Below the pieces are notes generated by a model. That model searched no databases. It had not been told where the DNA came from and saw only the letters and a list, made by a program, of their open reading frames with translations. The position numbers were made by a program, and so were the translations under genes. 64,000 nucleotides of DNA from Pontibacter virosus (GTDB taxonomy: Bacteria; Bacteroidota; Bacteroidia; Cytophagales; Hymenobacteraceae). The stretch spans positions 62,001 to 126,000 of the forward strand of contig NZ_QEKI01000013.1 of the NCBI RefSeq assembly GCF_003096355.1, given 5' to 3'. Of this stretch, positions 17,013-26,018 are shown one piece after another. Each line of letters starts with the position of its first letter. Position 1 is the first letter of the stretch.

Positions 17013-17041
17013 CAAATCTAACGCAATATGCCCTAAGTCAA
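17013..17041 (-). promoter_or_regulatory. Promoter of the fructose-6-phosphate aldolase gene
   Basis: On the minus strand, TTG (17039-17041) and TAGATTTG (17013-17020) are spaced by 18 bases, close to the Bacteroidota sigma-ABfr consensus. The ATG follows 25 bases after the TAnnTTTG box. Confidence 0.55.
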
Positions 17042-17151
17042 AAGACATTGTATAAAAGATGCGGCACAATTGAGGTATAAGCCCTCAAAGGCAGGTTAAC
17101 CAACTGTATAGCAAGGTATAGGAAGAGCAGAGAAGCGGCCGGGCTTAAAAC

Positions 17152-17176
17152 AAAAAGACCGGCGAGGGAGCCGGTC
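17152..17176 (-). terminator. Intrinsic terminator of the SRP RNA gene
   Basis: GACCGGC (17157-17163) pairs with GCCGGTC (17170-17176) around a six-base loop. On the minus strand the hairpin is followed by five Ts, as expected for termination just past the ffs 3' end. Confidence 0.85.
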
Positions 17177-17200
17177 AGAAAAGTATGGGCAAAAAAAAGT

Positions 17201-17291
17201 GGCAAACCAACATCGCGCCGCTTCAACCATCTACCCTTGCTGCCTTCCGGCCCTGGGGGAGTTCGACGGGAGCTGGCCGTGCCGATTTGCC
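17201..17291 (-). ncRNA. ffs: Signal recognition particle RNA, small bacterial type
   Basis: The minus strand contains GGGCCGGAAGGCAGCAAGGG, the conserved domain IV (Ffh-binding) loop core of 4.5S RNA with the GGAA and AGCA motifs. The ends pair: GGCAAATC at the 5' end with GGTTTGCC at the 3' end, giving about 91 nucleotides. A strong promoter lies five bases upstream and a T-tract hairpin terminator 25 bases downstream. The RNA pairs with Ffh to target nascent membrane proteins. A 62-codon frame overlapping it on the same strand is not a gene. Confidence 0.92.
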
Positions 17292-17295
17292 GTTA

Positions 17296-17325
17296 CAAAG
17301 GTACGAAGAATCCCATTCGGTGCAA
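17296..17325 (-). promoter_or_regulatory. Promoter of ffs
   Basis: TACCTTTG (17296-17303) and TTG (17323-17325) on the minus strand are spaced by 19 bases. The predicted start site coincides with the RNA 5' end near 17291. This is one of the two best promoters in the window. Confidence 0.75.
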
Positions 17326-17486
17326 GCATATTCTAAAGAATTATCTATCAGGATTACCAATAAGAGTCAATCTCACTACTAGTCAGTCGGTTTTGTTTTA
17401 GAGGGCTTGTAACTTATACCTATGGAGAGGGAAAGATCCCGCAGCGTCTAACAGACCTGCGAATGTCTAGGACTGCGGAGGTATAG

Positions 17487-18040
17487 CTTGTCTGAATCAG
17501 GATTTACAGGATTAAAGAATTTGCAGGATGCCAGTGCACGATTGTCCCCTACCCCTTCTTTGTCGAGGGGGGCCCTTACCTCCAGGGGGACTTTTTGCAG
17601 CTAGTGCCTTTCTATCCGTCATCCTGAAAGGATCTTAGTCAAAGGGAGGTTAAGCATTAGCTATAATACACCCCTGCCCCACTCTTTATAGAGGCCCCCT
17701 ACCCCCAGAGGGGAATTTCTGCAGTTGCTGCTTTAAAGGTACAAGTGTTGTAGCTGTTACAGTTCTCTTTCTATACCCTATACCGGGTCCAACCACCCCT
17801 AACCCCTCCTTGTCCAAGGCGGGGAATCTGTAACTGCCTATCTACAGGTATAAGCGTTGTTACAAACCACCACTGTCAGGTATAACAAGGCTTACTTGCA
17901 CCTAGGCTACAAAGCAGATTACTTTAGCCCGGTGCACTAGCGACGATTTTGTGTTGGGGGTGAAGGGGGGGCCCCCTGTCAAGAGCGGTCAGCGAGTGGG
18001 GGTAGGGGCCCTCGATTTTTTCATCAAGGAAAAAAGTGAG
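17487..18040. repeat. Mirror repeat, copy A (non-coding)
   Basis: This copy shares six blocks with the inverse strand of 47461-48080, in mirror order. Examples: 17487-17529 matches the reverse complement of 48038-48080 at 36 of 43 bases; 17660-17716 matches 47829-47885 at 51 of 57; 17782-17830 matches 47721-47769 at 42 of 49. Further blocks are TCATCCTGAAAGGATCTT at about 17620-17637 and GACGATTTTG...TTTTTTCATCAAGG at 17942-18038, which has an extra ~40 bases here. The block is G/C-tract rich and no protein frame is shared, so the small frames inside are not genes. It fills most of the ~870-base gap between ffs and guaA. Confidence 0.8.
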
Positions 18041-18152
18041 TGACCGCCGCACAGGCGAAGCTATAAAACAACATAAGTTGCTATACATACACAAGCCATT
18101 ACTTACCGAATATATGTTTTGAAGCACGAAACAAAACATATCTCCCCTATTT

Positions 18153-18184
18153 TTGGCAAAAAAGCCTAATACACCTTACCTTTG
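18153..18184 (+). promoter_or_regulatory. Promoter of guaA, abutting the start codon
   Basis: TTG (18153-18155), a 21-base spacer, then TACCTTTG (18177-18184). The ATG begins at 18188, only three bases after the box, so the predicted transcript starts at or within the start codon (leaderless or nearly so). Confidence 0.7.
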
Positions 18185-18187
18185 CGC

Positions 18188-19717
18188 ATGCCAGAAAAAA
18201 TACTGATTCTCGATTTCGGCTCCCAGTACACCCAGTTGATCGCAAGACGGGTGCGCGAGCTAAATGTGTATTGTGAGATTTACCCTTACAATAATGTTCC
18301 GGAACTAACGGAAGATGTCAAAGGCGTTATTCTATCGGGCAGCCCTTGCTCGGTGCGCGACCACGAACATCCTACCATCGATTTGAGCCAGTACATGGGC
18401 AAACTCCCTTTGCTGGGCGTATGCTACGGCGCACAACTGATCGCTTACGAGCACCAGGGCGAAGTCACCCCATCCACTATTCGCGAATATGGCCGCGCCA
18501 GACTCACAGAGTTGCACACCGCCAACCGCCTCATGAAAGAACTCACGCCGGGTTCTGTAGTATGGATGTCGCATGGTGATACCATTAAAGAAATTCCTGA
18601 CAATTTTGAAGTAATAGCCAGCACGGAAACGGTACGTGTAGCTGCTTATAAGCTGCGCGACCAGGAAACCTACGGCATTCAGTTTCACCCGGAGGTAACA
18701 CACTCTGACGAAGGCAAAACCCTGCTCCGCAACTTTGTGGTGCACATCTGCGGGTGCCAGCAGGACTGGACATCTGAGCAGTTTGTGGATGCGACCGTAG
18801 CGGAACTACAGCAGCAGCTGGGCAATGACAAGGTAGTGCTTGGTCTATCCGGCGGTGTGGACTCGAGCGTAGCCGCTATGTTGATTCACGAGGCGATCGG
18901 CAAGAACCTGTACTGCATCTTCGTAGACAACGGCTTGCTCCGCAAAGACGAATTTGAGTCGGTGCTTGACTCTTACAAGCACATGGGCCTGAACGTGAAA
19001 GGCGTCGACGCTAAAAACAGATTTTATGACGCACTGGCCGGCATTTCTGACCCGGAAGGCAAGCGCAAGGCGATTGGCCGCGTGTTCATTGAGGTGTTCG
19101 ACGATGAGGCACACAAAATTGAAGACGTGAAGTGGCTGGCACAAGGCACTATTTACCCAGACGTAATTGAGTCGCTGAGTGTGAAAGGCCCTTCAGCTAC
19201 CATCAAGTCGCACCACAACGTAGGCGGCCTGCCTGACTTTATGAAACTGAAAGTGGTGGAGCCACTCAAAACACTTTTCAAAGACGAGGTGCGTTTGGTT
19301 GGTAAGACCCTGAAGATAGATGATAACATCCTGGGTCGCCATCCGTTCCCTGGCCCTGGCCTGGCAATTCGCATATTAGGTGACATCACACCGGAGAAGG
19401 TACATGTACTGCAACAGGTAGACCACATCTTCATCAGCAACCTGAAAAAGTCAGGTCTGTATGACGAGGTATGGCAGGCTGGCGCTATCCTGACACCGTT
19501 GCAGTCAGTAGGCGTGATGGGTGACGAACGAACTTACGAAAATGTGGTAGCCCTCCGTGCCGTTACGTCTATCGACGGCATGACAGCGGACTGGAGCCGT
19601 TTGCCGTATGAGTTCCTGGCCGATGTATCCAACGAGATCATCAACAAAGTAAAAGGCGTAAACCGCGTGGTATACGACATTAGCTCGAAGCCACCGGCTA
19701 CCATTGAGTGGGAGTAA
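18188..19717 (+). CDS. guaA: GMP synthase (glutamine-hydrolysing)
   Basis: GuaA converts XMP to GMP with ATP and the amide of glutamine. I use the ATG at 18188 ([15 protein letters not shown]), giving 509 residues; an upstream TTG two codons earlier lies inside the promoter. The class I glutaminase triad is Cys79 in GVCYGAQ, His167 and Glu169 in QFHPEV. The ATP-pyrophosphatase P-loop is SGGVDSS (221-227), and the dimerisation domain carries [12 protein letters not shown]. The length and ending (KPPATIEWE) are standard. The coding sequence is nearly free of the AGGTATA word until its last codons, in contrast to most genes here. Confidence 0.97.
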   Translation: MPEKILILDFGSQYTQLIARRVRELNVYCEIYPYNNVPELTEDVKGVILSGSPCSVRDHEHPTIDLSQYMGKLPLLGVCYGAQLIAYEHQGEVTPSTIREYGRARLTELHTANRLMKELTPGSVVWMSHGDTIKEIPDNFEVIASTETVRVAAYKLRDQETYGIQFHPEVTHSDEGKTLLRNFVVHICGCQQDWTSEQFVDATVAELQQQLGNDKVVLGLSGGVDSSVAAMLIHEAIGKNLYCIFVDNGLLRKDEFESVLDSYKHMGLNVKGVDAKNRFYDALAGISDPEGKRKAIGRVFIEVFDDEAHKIEDVKWLAQGTIYPDVIESLSVKGPSATIKSHHNVGGLPDFMKLKVVEPLKTLFKDEVRLVGKTLKIDDNILGRHPFPGPGLAIRILGDITPEKVHVLQQVDHIFISNLKKSGLYDEVWQAGAILTPLQSVGVMGDERTYENVVALRAVTSIDGMTADWSRLPYEFLADVSNEIINKVKGVNRVVYDISSKPPATIEWE

Positions 19718-19722
19718 ATTAA

Positions 19723-19875
19723 TGGAGTGAGTTAATGAATGTGTGAGTTAGTGAATGGTTAAATTGTTAATTGGCTGAATTGTTAATAAAGCATTAATGA
19801 AACGGCTATTGAGAAGTATGTATGATCTTTGATTTCATTCAATCACCCATTCACTAACTCACTCCATCACTCAAT
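19723..19875. repeat. Foldback intergenic element B
   Basis: GTGAGTTAGTGAATGG (19743-19758) is matched perfectly by its reverse complement at 19847-19862. A near copy of the left arm lies at 19724-19740. The 88 bases between the arms are AT-rich with TTGTTAA words. The element fills the gap between guaA and the next gene. Confidence 0.7.
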
Positions 19876-19888
19876 CAAATAAAATAAC

Positions 19889-21592
19889 ATGAAAGGAAGC
19901 TTATTGAAGCATGCAGCGGGTTTGCTGCTTGTGGCTGCACTCGCGCTGCCAGTTCAGGCCCAGCAGGATTATAGCACAACTTACAGCAATGGCAAGGTAC
20001 TAATAGAGCAGGAGCGCTATGACAAGGCTATGGCTGAACTTTTGCCTATCACGCAGGCTGGTCCCAAAAATCAATACGCTCCTGAAGCTTCTTACCTCTA
20101 TGCCATAGCGGCTCTCAAGGCAAACAAATTGCCGGAGGCCCGTCGTATGCTACAACAGCTACAGGGCCAGCACCCCAACTGGCCAAACCAGCCCGAAGCA
20201 AGTTATCTGCTCGGCAATGTGCTTTTTGAACAGGGTGACTATGAGCAGGCACTGGCTGAGTTGAAAAGCCTGCGTTCTGCTAAGCTACAGGGAGATGCAG
20301 ACAATCTGAAGCGCCACTATTTGATGCGCATTACAGACCGTGCAACTTTTGAGCAGCTACTGCAGCGTTACCCGGATGACAAAGCCGTGGCTCAGACTTT
20401 TGCTGATAAGTTGTTGTCTGGCTGGTACCGTCCTGAGGACAAAACTACCCTGGAGAGCATTGTGTCGAAGCACCGCCTTGACCGCAACCGTTACCTGAGC
20501 GCCAATGCCATGCGCAAGCAGGCTTACAATGTAGCCGCTCTCCTTCCATTTCAGTTAGACCAGGACTTGGGTCAGGCAGCGCGCAAAAATCAGTTTGCTA
20601 CCGACCTCTACGCTGGCATGAAGATGGCCCAGGACTCTCTCAAGCGACAGGGCGTTAACATCAATCTGTTTGCTTACGATGCTGGCACTGATACAACAGC
20701 TGTAAAGCGTCTCCTGGAAAACTCAGAATTGAAAGGAATGGATCTGGTCATTGGTCCCGTTTACAGGTCATCAGCCAAAATAGCCGCTCGATTTGCTGCG
20801 CAGAACAATGTGAACGTGGTCAATCCGCTATCACAGGAGTTGGAAGTCGCTGGTCAGAACCCAAATGTTTTCTTATTCGAGTCTTCAGTAGCAACGCAGG
20901 CGCGTCAGGCTGCTACCTACGCTTACAACACGTTTGAGCCCAAAACGGCTATCATACTGTATGAAGGAAGCAAAGATGACATCGCTTTTAGCCAGTTCTA
21001 CCGTGAGCAGTTCCTTAAGCTTGGGGGCAAAGTAGCAGCTTATAAAAAAATAAACTCTGCACAGAGTTCTGCCACTGCATCTGTTTTCAAGGAATTAAAT
21101 CTGGAAAACGTAGGCCATTTAGCCGTGTTCTCGGACCAGATGACGGCCGCAGCCAACACGGTCAGCACGCTGCAGTCCAGGGCTGCCACTCTCCCACTGG
21201 TTACCTTCGAAAGTTGGCTGGGTATAGGACAGCTAACGCTCCGCCAATTGGATGATTTGGAAATCTACTTTGTCAACCCGAAATACATTGACCAGATGAG
21301 CCCTGCGGTGCGCCACTTCCGCAAAAGGTATGCCGCCAGGTATAACATGCCGCCTTCACCTTATGCTTATGCAGGTTTTGAGATGATGTACTACTTTGGA
21401 ACATTACTCCAAAACTACGGATCGCGCTTTAATCTGGCACTCGGTTCGGAAGGACTCAGACCAGGGGTCTTTTATAAGGGTATAGGCTACACCGACCGCG
21501 CAGCCCAGAACGAAGTGCGACGCGACAACCAGTTTATTCCGATCACGAAACTGGAGAATTTGCAACTAACTATCGTGAATCCGGTTTTTTAA
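19889..21592 (+). CDS. Exported TPR plus periplasmic-binding-fold protein (LpoA-like architecture)
   Basis: The 567-residue protein has a signal peptide (1-24, cleavage after VQA). TPR-like helical repeats follow to about residue 130 (YDKAMAEL, ASYLYAIAAL, EASYLLGNVLFEQGDYEQAL), with further helical sequence to about 210. From about 214 (NVAALLPFQ) to 560 it has a type 1 periplasmic binding protein fold (GPVYRSSAKIAARFAA, FSQFYREQFLKLGGKV, YAYAGFEMMYYFG). This order matches LpoA, the outer-membrane activator of PBP1A in Gammaproteobacteria, though no lipobox is present here. A role in sensing or activating cell wall enzymes is inferred; amino-acid-transporter binding proteins are the alternative. 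HemL follows 74 bases later on the same strand. Confidence 0.75.
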   Translation: MKGSLLKHAAGLLLVAALALPVQAQQDYSTTYSNGKVLIEQERYDKAMAELLPITQAGPKNQYAPEASYLYAIAALKANKLPEARRMLQQLQGQHPNWPNQPEASYLLGNVLFEQGDYEQALAELKSLRSAKLQGDADNLKRHYLMRITDRATFEQLLQRYPDDKAVAQTFADKLLSGWYRPEDKTTLESIVSKHRLDRNRYLSANAMRKQAYNVAALLPFQLDQDLGQAARKNQFATDLYAGMKMAQDSLKRQGVNINLFAYDAGTDTTAVKRLLENSELKGMDLVIGPVYRSSAKIAARFAAQNNVNVVNPLSQELEVAGQNPNVFLFESSVATQARQAATYAYNTFEPKTAIILYEGSKDDIAFSQFYREQFLKLGGKVAAYKKINSAQSSATASVFKELNLENVGHLAVFSDQMTAAANTVSTLQSRAATLPLVTFESWLGIGQLTLRQLDDLEIYFVNPKYIDQMSPAVRHFRKRYAARYNMPPSPYAYAGFEMMYYFGTLLQNYGSRFNLALGSEGLRPGVFYKGIGYTDRAAQNEVRRDNQFIPITKLENLQLTIVNPVF

Positions 21593-21666
21593 GGCTTCCG
21601 GCATTTCAAATCAAGGTATAGCACCATGTCTATATCATCGCTTTTAACTTCTAAGAATTCAGAATT

Positions 21667-22965
21667 ATGAAAATAGCGCCAATTAGCGAAGAATTGTTTC
21701 AGCGTGCACAGCACTCTATACCGGGCGGGGTAAACTCTCCTGTTCGTGCCTTCCGAGCCGTGGGTGGCAATCCACGCTTTATGGTTTCGGCCAAAGGGCC
21801 TTACATGTATGACGAAGACGGCAACCGTTACATGGAATTCATCAATTCCTGGGGGCCTATGATCCTGGGCCATGCCGCTGAAATTGTACAGGAAGCGGTG
21901 CAACGGGCTATACCTAACTCCCTATCCTTCGGTGCTCCTACCCGCAAGGAAATCGAAATTGCTGAGCTGATCGTTGACATGGTGCCATCGATTGAGAAGG
22001 TGCGCATGGTAAACTCCGGTACTGAGGCGACTATGTCGGCCGTGCGCGTGGCCAGAGGCTATACAGGCCGCAACAAAATGATCAAGTTCGAGGGCTGCTA
22101 CCACGGCCACGGCGACTCGTTCCTGATCGCTGCCGGTAGCGGTGCTATTACCCTTGGCGTGCCAGACAGCCCGGGTGTGACGAAAGGCGTTGCCGCTGAT
22201 ACGCTCACTGCTCCTTTCAACAATCTCGAAGCTGTTAAGACGCTGGTCGAAGCCAACAAAGACCAGGTTGCGGCTATTATACTGGAACCAGTGGCCGGTA
22301 ATATGGGACTTGTGCTGCCAGAAGCTGGTTTCCTGCAGGGATTGCGCGACCTCTGTACCAAAGAAGGCATCGTACTGATATTTGATGAAGTGATGACGGG
22401 CTTCCGACTGGCCCCAGGTGGAGCGCAGCAGCTGTTTGGCGTTACGCCTGATATGACCACACTCGGCAAGATCATTGGGGGTGGCATGCCAGTGGGCGCT
22501 TACGGCGGCAAGAAAGAGATCATGAACTTCGTGGCGCCAGCCGGACCGGTATACCAGGCAGGCACCCTCTCTGGCAATCCGATTGCCATGTCAGCAGGTA
22601 TGGCCATGCTGCAGTACCTGCAGGCGCACCCAGAGGTTTACACCAACCTGGAGCGCACCACTACTAACATGGTAAACGGGATGAAGCAGAACATGCAGGA
22701 ACTGGGCATGAATTTCACGATCAACCATGTAGGCTCTATGTTCAGCATTTTCTTTACCGAGCAGCCTGTTACAGATTTCGAGAGCGCTAAAACATCGGAT
22801 ACAGCGATGTTTGGTCGTTACTTTAACGCTATGCTGCAGCGCGGCGTATACCTGGCCCCTTCGCAGTACGAGTCGCTGTTTGTGTCTACAGCCATTACGG
22901 ACGAGTTGGTACAAGAGTACCTCAAAGCTAACAGTGAGGCGTTAAAAGAGGCTTTACTGAGATAA
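21667..22965 (+). CDS. hemL: Glutamate-1-semialdehyde 2,1-aminomutase
   Basis: HemL converts glutamate 1-semialdehyde to 5-aminolevulinate, the precursor of all tetrapyrroles. The 432-residue PLP protein has the standard layout: SIPGGVNSPVRAF at 18-30, NSGTEA (116-121), FDEVMTGFR (239-247) and the Schiff-base Lys268 in TTLGKIIGGGMPVGAYGG. The start MKIAPISEELFQRA is typical. A strong hairpin terminator follows within 30 bases of the stop. Its presence implies the C5 pathway for heme in this organism. Confidence 0.97.
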   Translation: MKIAPISEELFQRAQHSIPGGVNSPVRAFRAVGGNPRFMVSAKGPYMYDEDGNRYMEFINSWGPMILGHAAEIVQEAVQRAIPNSLSFGAPTRKEIEIAELIVDMVPSIEKVRMVNSGTEATMSAVRVARGYTGRNKMIKFEGCYHGHGDSFLIAAGSGAITLGVPDSPGVTKGVAADTLTAPFNNLEAVKTLVEANKDQVAAIILEPVAGNMGLVLPEAGFLQGLRDLCTKEGIVLIFDEVMTGFRLAPGGAQQLFGVTPDMTTLGKIIGGGMPVGAYGGKKEIMNFVAPAGPVYQAGTLSGNPIAMSAGMAMLQYLQAHPEVYTNLERTTTNMVNGMKQNMQELGMNFTINHVGSMFSIFFTEQPVTDFESAKTSDTAMFGRYFNAMLQRGVYLAPSQYESLFVSTAITDELVQEYLKANSEALKEALLR

Positions 22966-22992
22966 GCTATACCTTCATAATAAGAGAAAAAA

Positions 22993-23022
22993 GACGGCAG
23001 TTCAGAAATGGGCTGCCGTTTT
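22993..23022 (+). terminator. Terminator after hemL
   Basis: ACGGCAG (22994-23000) pairs with CTGCCGT (23013-23019) and is followed by TTTTC. An A-run on the left may make it work in both directions. Confidence 0.8.
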
Positions 23023-23198
23023 CAATTAAGTAAGGTATAGCCTGATCCTTTTGAAGAGGGAAGAGCTTTCAATACAAACCCTATCGCCTTCTCATCTGAT
23101 CATGCAACCTCAACCAGTTAACAATTTAACAATACAGCAATTCAGTAATTCAACAATCAACCATTTTGCTTACTTTTACAGTCATAACATTGCACCCC

Positions 23199-23735
23199 AT
23201 GATTCTTACAGATAAGCAGATTTTAGCAGAGATTGAGAAAGGCACTATTCTGATCGAGCCATTCAAGCGCTCTGGCCTTGGCACCAACTCCTACGACGTA
23301 CACCTGGGCCGCTACCTGGCCACCTATCGCAACGAAGTACTCGATGCCCGTCACCACAACGAGATCGATGTGTTTGAAATACCAGAGGAGGGATTCGTTT
23401 TACAACCCAACACCCTATACCTGGGTGTAACGCTGGAGTATACAGAAACCCACGCGCACGTGCCTTTCCTGGAAGGCAAGTCTAGTGTTGGCCGTTTGGG
23501 TATCGATATTCACGCTACAGCCGGCAAAGGAGACGTAGGCTTCTGCAACACCTGGACGCTGGAGATTTCGGTTACCCAACAGGTGCGCGTTTACCATGGC
23601 ATGCCGATCGGTCAGCTGATTTATTTTGAAGTGAAAGGTGGTATTGAGAACTACTATAACAGTAAAGAGAACGCTAAATACAACAACCGCACAACCAAAC
23701 CAGTCGAGTCGATGATGTGGCGGAACGAATGGTAA
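23199..23735 (+). CDS. dcd: dCTP deaminase
   Basis: Dcd deaminates dCTP to dUTP, which supplies dUMP for thymidylate synthesis. I start at the ATG at 23199 (MILTDKQILAEIEKG), giving 178 residues as in the family; the upstream frame adds 11 residues unlike any Dcd. Motifs are GLGTNSYDVHLG (26-37), LEGKSSVGRLG (91-101) and the trimer/active-site segment NTWTLEIS with the catalytic Glu at about 122. It ends in MMWRNEW. A near-perfect palindromic terminator follows. Confidence 0.95.
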   Translation: MILTDKQILAEIEKGTILIEPFKRSGLGTNSYDVHLGRYLATYRNEVLDARHHNEIDVFEIPEEGFVLQPNTLYLGVTLEYTETHAHVPFLEGKSSVGRLGIDIHATAGKGDVGFCNTWTLEISVTQQVRVYHGMPIGQLIYFEVKGGIENYYNSKENAKYNNRTTKPVESMMWRNEW

Positions 23736-23751
23736 AATCCAAAATAAAATC

Positions 23752-23790
23752 AAAAAAAGAGGTCAAATTGTTAACAATTTGACCTCTTTG
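23752..23790 (+). terminator. Terminator after dcd
   Basis: GAGGTCAAATTG (23759-23770) and CAATTTGACCTC (23775-23786) form a perfect 12-bp stem around TTAA, with an A-run before and Ts after, so it can act on both strands. Confidence 0.85.
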
Positions 23791-23951
23791 GCATTATTTC
23801 TGTACTATATAGCTTGTATTCGGCACTGATAGAGTAGCGAAAAAAATAGTTTAAATTACCGGAATCATTTACAAACAACCCGCGTTTTAAAACTACGCTG
23901 CCTCAGAAAAGAATCTGACAAAGCATTGAAAACACCAAAAACACTAAGATT

Positions 23952-24398
23952 ATGAAAAAGCTACTGGCAATAACATTTATAGTATTCGGAACTGTATTCA
24001 GCGCATCTGCTTCAGGTAATAATGTAACTGTTGTTGCTGAGAAGCGTGCCAATCACCTCTCTGAGCAGATGATTCGTGAATTACGTCTGAACAACTACCA
24101 GGCAAATAAAGTTAGAGAAATCAACCTGGATGTAGCTGCCCAGATTACTGAAATTGAGCAGAAGCATGCAGGCAACGAGCAGCTGATTGCAGAGCAGTGC
24201 AAAGAAGTACTGGCCGTACGTGACCTGGAGTTTGAAGACATCCTGAGCACTGTGCAGTACAACGATTACTTCGGTGATCGCAAAATGTACTCTAAAGTTG
24301 ACCGCGAGTTCGTATCAAGCCTGGACGAGCAAGGTTCTCAGAACATGGCCACTAACCAGCAGGCCGATAAGAGCAAAATCGCTTCTAACGTAAACTAG
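23952..24398 (+). CDS. Small periplasmic protein, unknown
   Basis: The 148-residue protein has a signal peptide of about 20 residues (MKKLLAITFIVFGTVFSASAS). The mature part is highly charged and helical: LSEQMIRELRLNNYQANKVREINLDVA and KHAGNEQLIAEQCKEVL. It resembles the small helical periplasmic proteins of the LTXXQ/Spy type in composition, though the motif itself is absent. It ends in a disordered Gln/Asn/Ser-rich tail. It stands alone between two terminators, so it is its own transcription unit. The upstream gap (23791-23951) is AT-rich. Confidence 0.75.
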   Translation: MKKLLAITFIVFGTVFSASASGNNVTVVAEKRANHLSEQMIRELRLNNYQANKVREINLDVAAQITEIEQKHAGNEQLIAEQCKEVLAVRDLEFEDILSTVQYNDYFGDRKMYSKVDREFVSSLDEQGSQNMATNQQADKSKIASNVN

Positions 24399-24423
24399 AC
24401 CAAACCAAAATTTTAATAGCATA

Positions 24424-24450
24424 AAAGCCACCTCTTAGGGTGGCTTTCAT
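24424..24450. terminator. Bidirectional terminator between convergent genes
   Basis: AAAGCCACC (24424-24432) pairs with GGTGGCTTT (24439-24447). It lies between the small periplasmic protein gene and gldC, which converge here. Confidence 0.8.
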
Positions 24451-24460
24451 TATTTACAGG

Positions 24461-24802
24461 CTAATTGTTTTCCTTTTTGCGCTCCTCTTCTACATGACTC
24501 ATCAGGTCTTCACACAGAGCGCGCATTTTGTCGGCCATTACCTTGTCGCTGGTGGCTGTAGCAATGCTCTGTGCCATCGCACCGATCGTATCGATGTAGA
24601 AATACTTCATTTCGTCGATTGGCATATCCTTTGTCCACAGGTCGATTTTCATCGTGCCCGCCTCGTCGCGATCCCAGAGCGAAATGTTGATGGCTTTGGC
24701 AAAATGTATCTTTTCGCCTGCGTCAGTGGCTCTCCAGCTGATGGCCTCTGGTACGCGCTGCTCGTCAAGCGCAATGCTAAAGTATATCTCAGACTTCTTC
24801 AT
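24461..24802 (-). CDS. gldC: Gliding motility protein GldC
   Basis: The 113-residue protein closely follows the GldC pattern: MKKSEIYFSIALDEQRVPEAISW, ATDAG, AKAINISLWDRDEAGTMKIDLWTKDMPIDEMK and a helical acidic C-terminus. GldC is a cytoplasmic protein required for full gliding in Flavobacterium johnsoniae, where its gene is next to gldB; its molecular role is unclear. Here it is monocistronic, divergent from the lipoprotein gene at 24881 and 2.4 kb from the gldG-gldF-gldA operon. No gldB is present in the window. Confidence 0.88.
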   Translation of the reverse strand: MKKSEIYFSIALDEQRVPEAISWRATDAGEKIHFAKAINISLWDRDEAGTMKIDLWTKDMPIDEMKYFYIDTIGAMAQSIATATSDKVMADKMRALCEDLMSHVEEERKKENN

Positions 24803-24880
24803 TTTCTTTTCTTTTTAAACTTTGGGCTATATATATCTCGTACTATGCTTGAATACTAAAACCAAGTACAAAGTTACGTG

Positions 24881-25921
24881 ATGCGCTACGGAATAAAAAC
24901 CTTCTTCTTTCTTTTTAGTCTGACCATGCTTTCAGGGTGCGCCAGCTTAACCTCCTCTATCAAAAAACCGAAACTCTATACCATCGCTTTTTATAACACA
25001 GAGAAGCTATATGATACTCAGAACGACCCCAAAACAGATGATGACGGCTTTACACCGGGCGGCGTCTTGCAGTGGGACCAGGACAGGTATAAGACCAAAA
25101 TACGCCATATAGCGCAAGTGATTGAGACCATCGGAGGAAAGAATGGCCCCGACATAATCGGCCTCTGTGAGGTGGAAAACCGCCAGGTGCTGGATGACAT
25201 AGTGAAGTCCTCCCCGCTTCGCAAACGCCGCTATGGCATCATCCACTACGACTCACCTGACCCGGAGGGGCTCGACGTGGCGATGCTTTACAATCCTAGA
25301 GTATTCAAACCGACTTCGCAGACTAATCTTCCTGTTAAGTTTTCAGAAAGAGGATTTGCGTCGCGCGGCATCCTGCAGGTGAAAGGTACATTGGCTGGCG
25401 AACCGGTTACGGTATATGTGAACCACTGGCCCGAAGACCGTGGCAGCGCGACACTGGGTGCGGCCCGCAGGCGCGATGCGGCAACGGAACTGCGTCGCCA
25501 GCTGGACTTGCAGCTGAAAACAGATAAGAATGCGAAAATCATTGTGCTGGGCGACTTTGCGGATGAGCCTAATTCTGTGAGCGTAGAAAAAGTCTTAAAG
25601 GCTTCCGGCCGACCTAATCCGGCCTACCAGAACGAGCTATTCAATACCTTCTACCTGTGGTTTGTGCAGGGAAACGGCAGTTACCATACCCGCAACGACA
25701 ACAAAATGCGCGACCAGATCATGGTCACTAAGTCAATGATGAATACCCAAACTGGTTTGCATTATGTACATGGTTCGGCTCAGATCCATGACCCTGAGTT
25801 TGCCAAATTTACCTTTGGCAGGTATAAAGACACTCCCCGCCAAACCTGGTCCCACACCCTATACCTAGGCGGGTATAGCGATCATTTCCCGGTATACATC
25901 AAACTACAGCAAGCAAAATAG
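24881..25921 (+). CDS. Endonuclease/exonuclease/phosphatase-fold lipoprotein
   Basis: The 346-residue protein starts with a lipoprotein signal (LSGC, Cys20); I prefer the ATG at 24881 over the GTG one codon earlier. The EEP fold is recognised by FYNTEKLYD near the N-terminus, GLCEVENRQVLDDI with the metal-binding Glu, VNHWPEDRGS, LGDFADEPNS (general base and Asn) and YSDHFPVYI with the catalytic Asp-His. These DNase I-like enzymes cleave phosphodiesters or phosphomonoesters. The substrate here is unknown, but export and lipid anchoring point to extracellular nucleic acid or phospholipid turnover. It converges with dnaN across a terminator. Confidence 0.87.
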   Translation: MRYGIKTFFFLFSLTMLSGCASLTSSIKKPKLYTIAFYNTEKLYDTQNDPKTDDDGFTPGGVLQWDQDRYKTKIRHIAQVIETIGGKNGPDIIGLCEVENRQVLDDIVKSSPLRKRRYGIIHYDSPDPEGLDVAMLYNPRVFKPTSQTNLPVKFSERGFASRGILQVKGTLAGEPVTVYVNHWPEDRGSATLGAARRRDAATELRRQLDLQLKTDKNAKIIVLGDFADEPNSVSVEKVLKASGRPNPAYQNELFNTFYLWFVQGNGSYHTRNDNKMRDQIMVTKSMMNTQTGLHYVHGSAQIHDPEFAKFTFGRYKDTPRQTWSHTLYLGGYSDHFPVYIKLQQAK

Positions 25922-25967
25922 TGCTTCGGCGCTAAGCCAAAGTATAAGCATCATCCCCTAAAAACAG

Positions 25968-25997
25968 GAAAGGCGAACCAAAACGGTCCGCCTTTCT
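25968..25997. terminator. Bidirectional terminator between EEP gene and dnaN
   Basis: GAAAGGCGAACC (25968-25979) pairs with GGTCCGCCTTTC (25985-25996) with one mismatch. It lies between convergent stops. Confidence 0.75.
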
Positions 25998-26018
25998 GCA
26001 TTAGGAGAAATTATCTTC

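Noticed and set aside
17038..17226. 62-codon minus-strand frame
   Set aside because: It overlaps the SRP RNA gene and its terminator; the RNA has conserved structure and a promoter.
17924..18139. 71-codon minus-strand frame near guaA
   Set aside because: It is mostly repeat copy A sequence and is not conserved as protein in copy B.
24440..24859. 139-codon plus-strand frame
   Set aside because: It is antisense to gldC.
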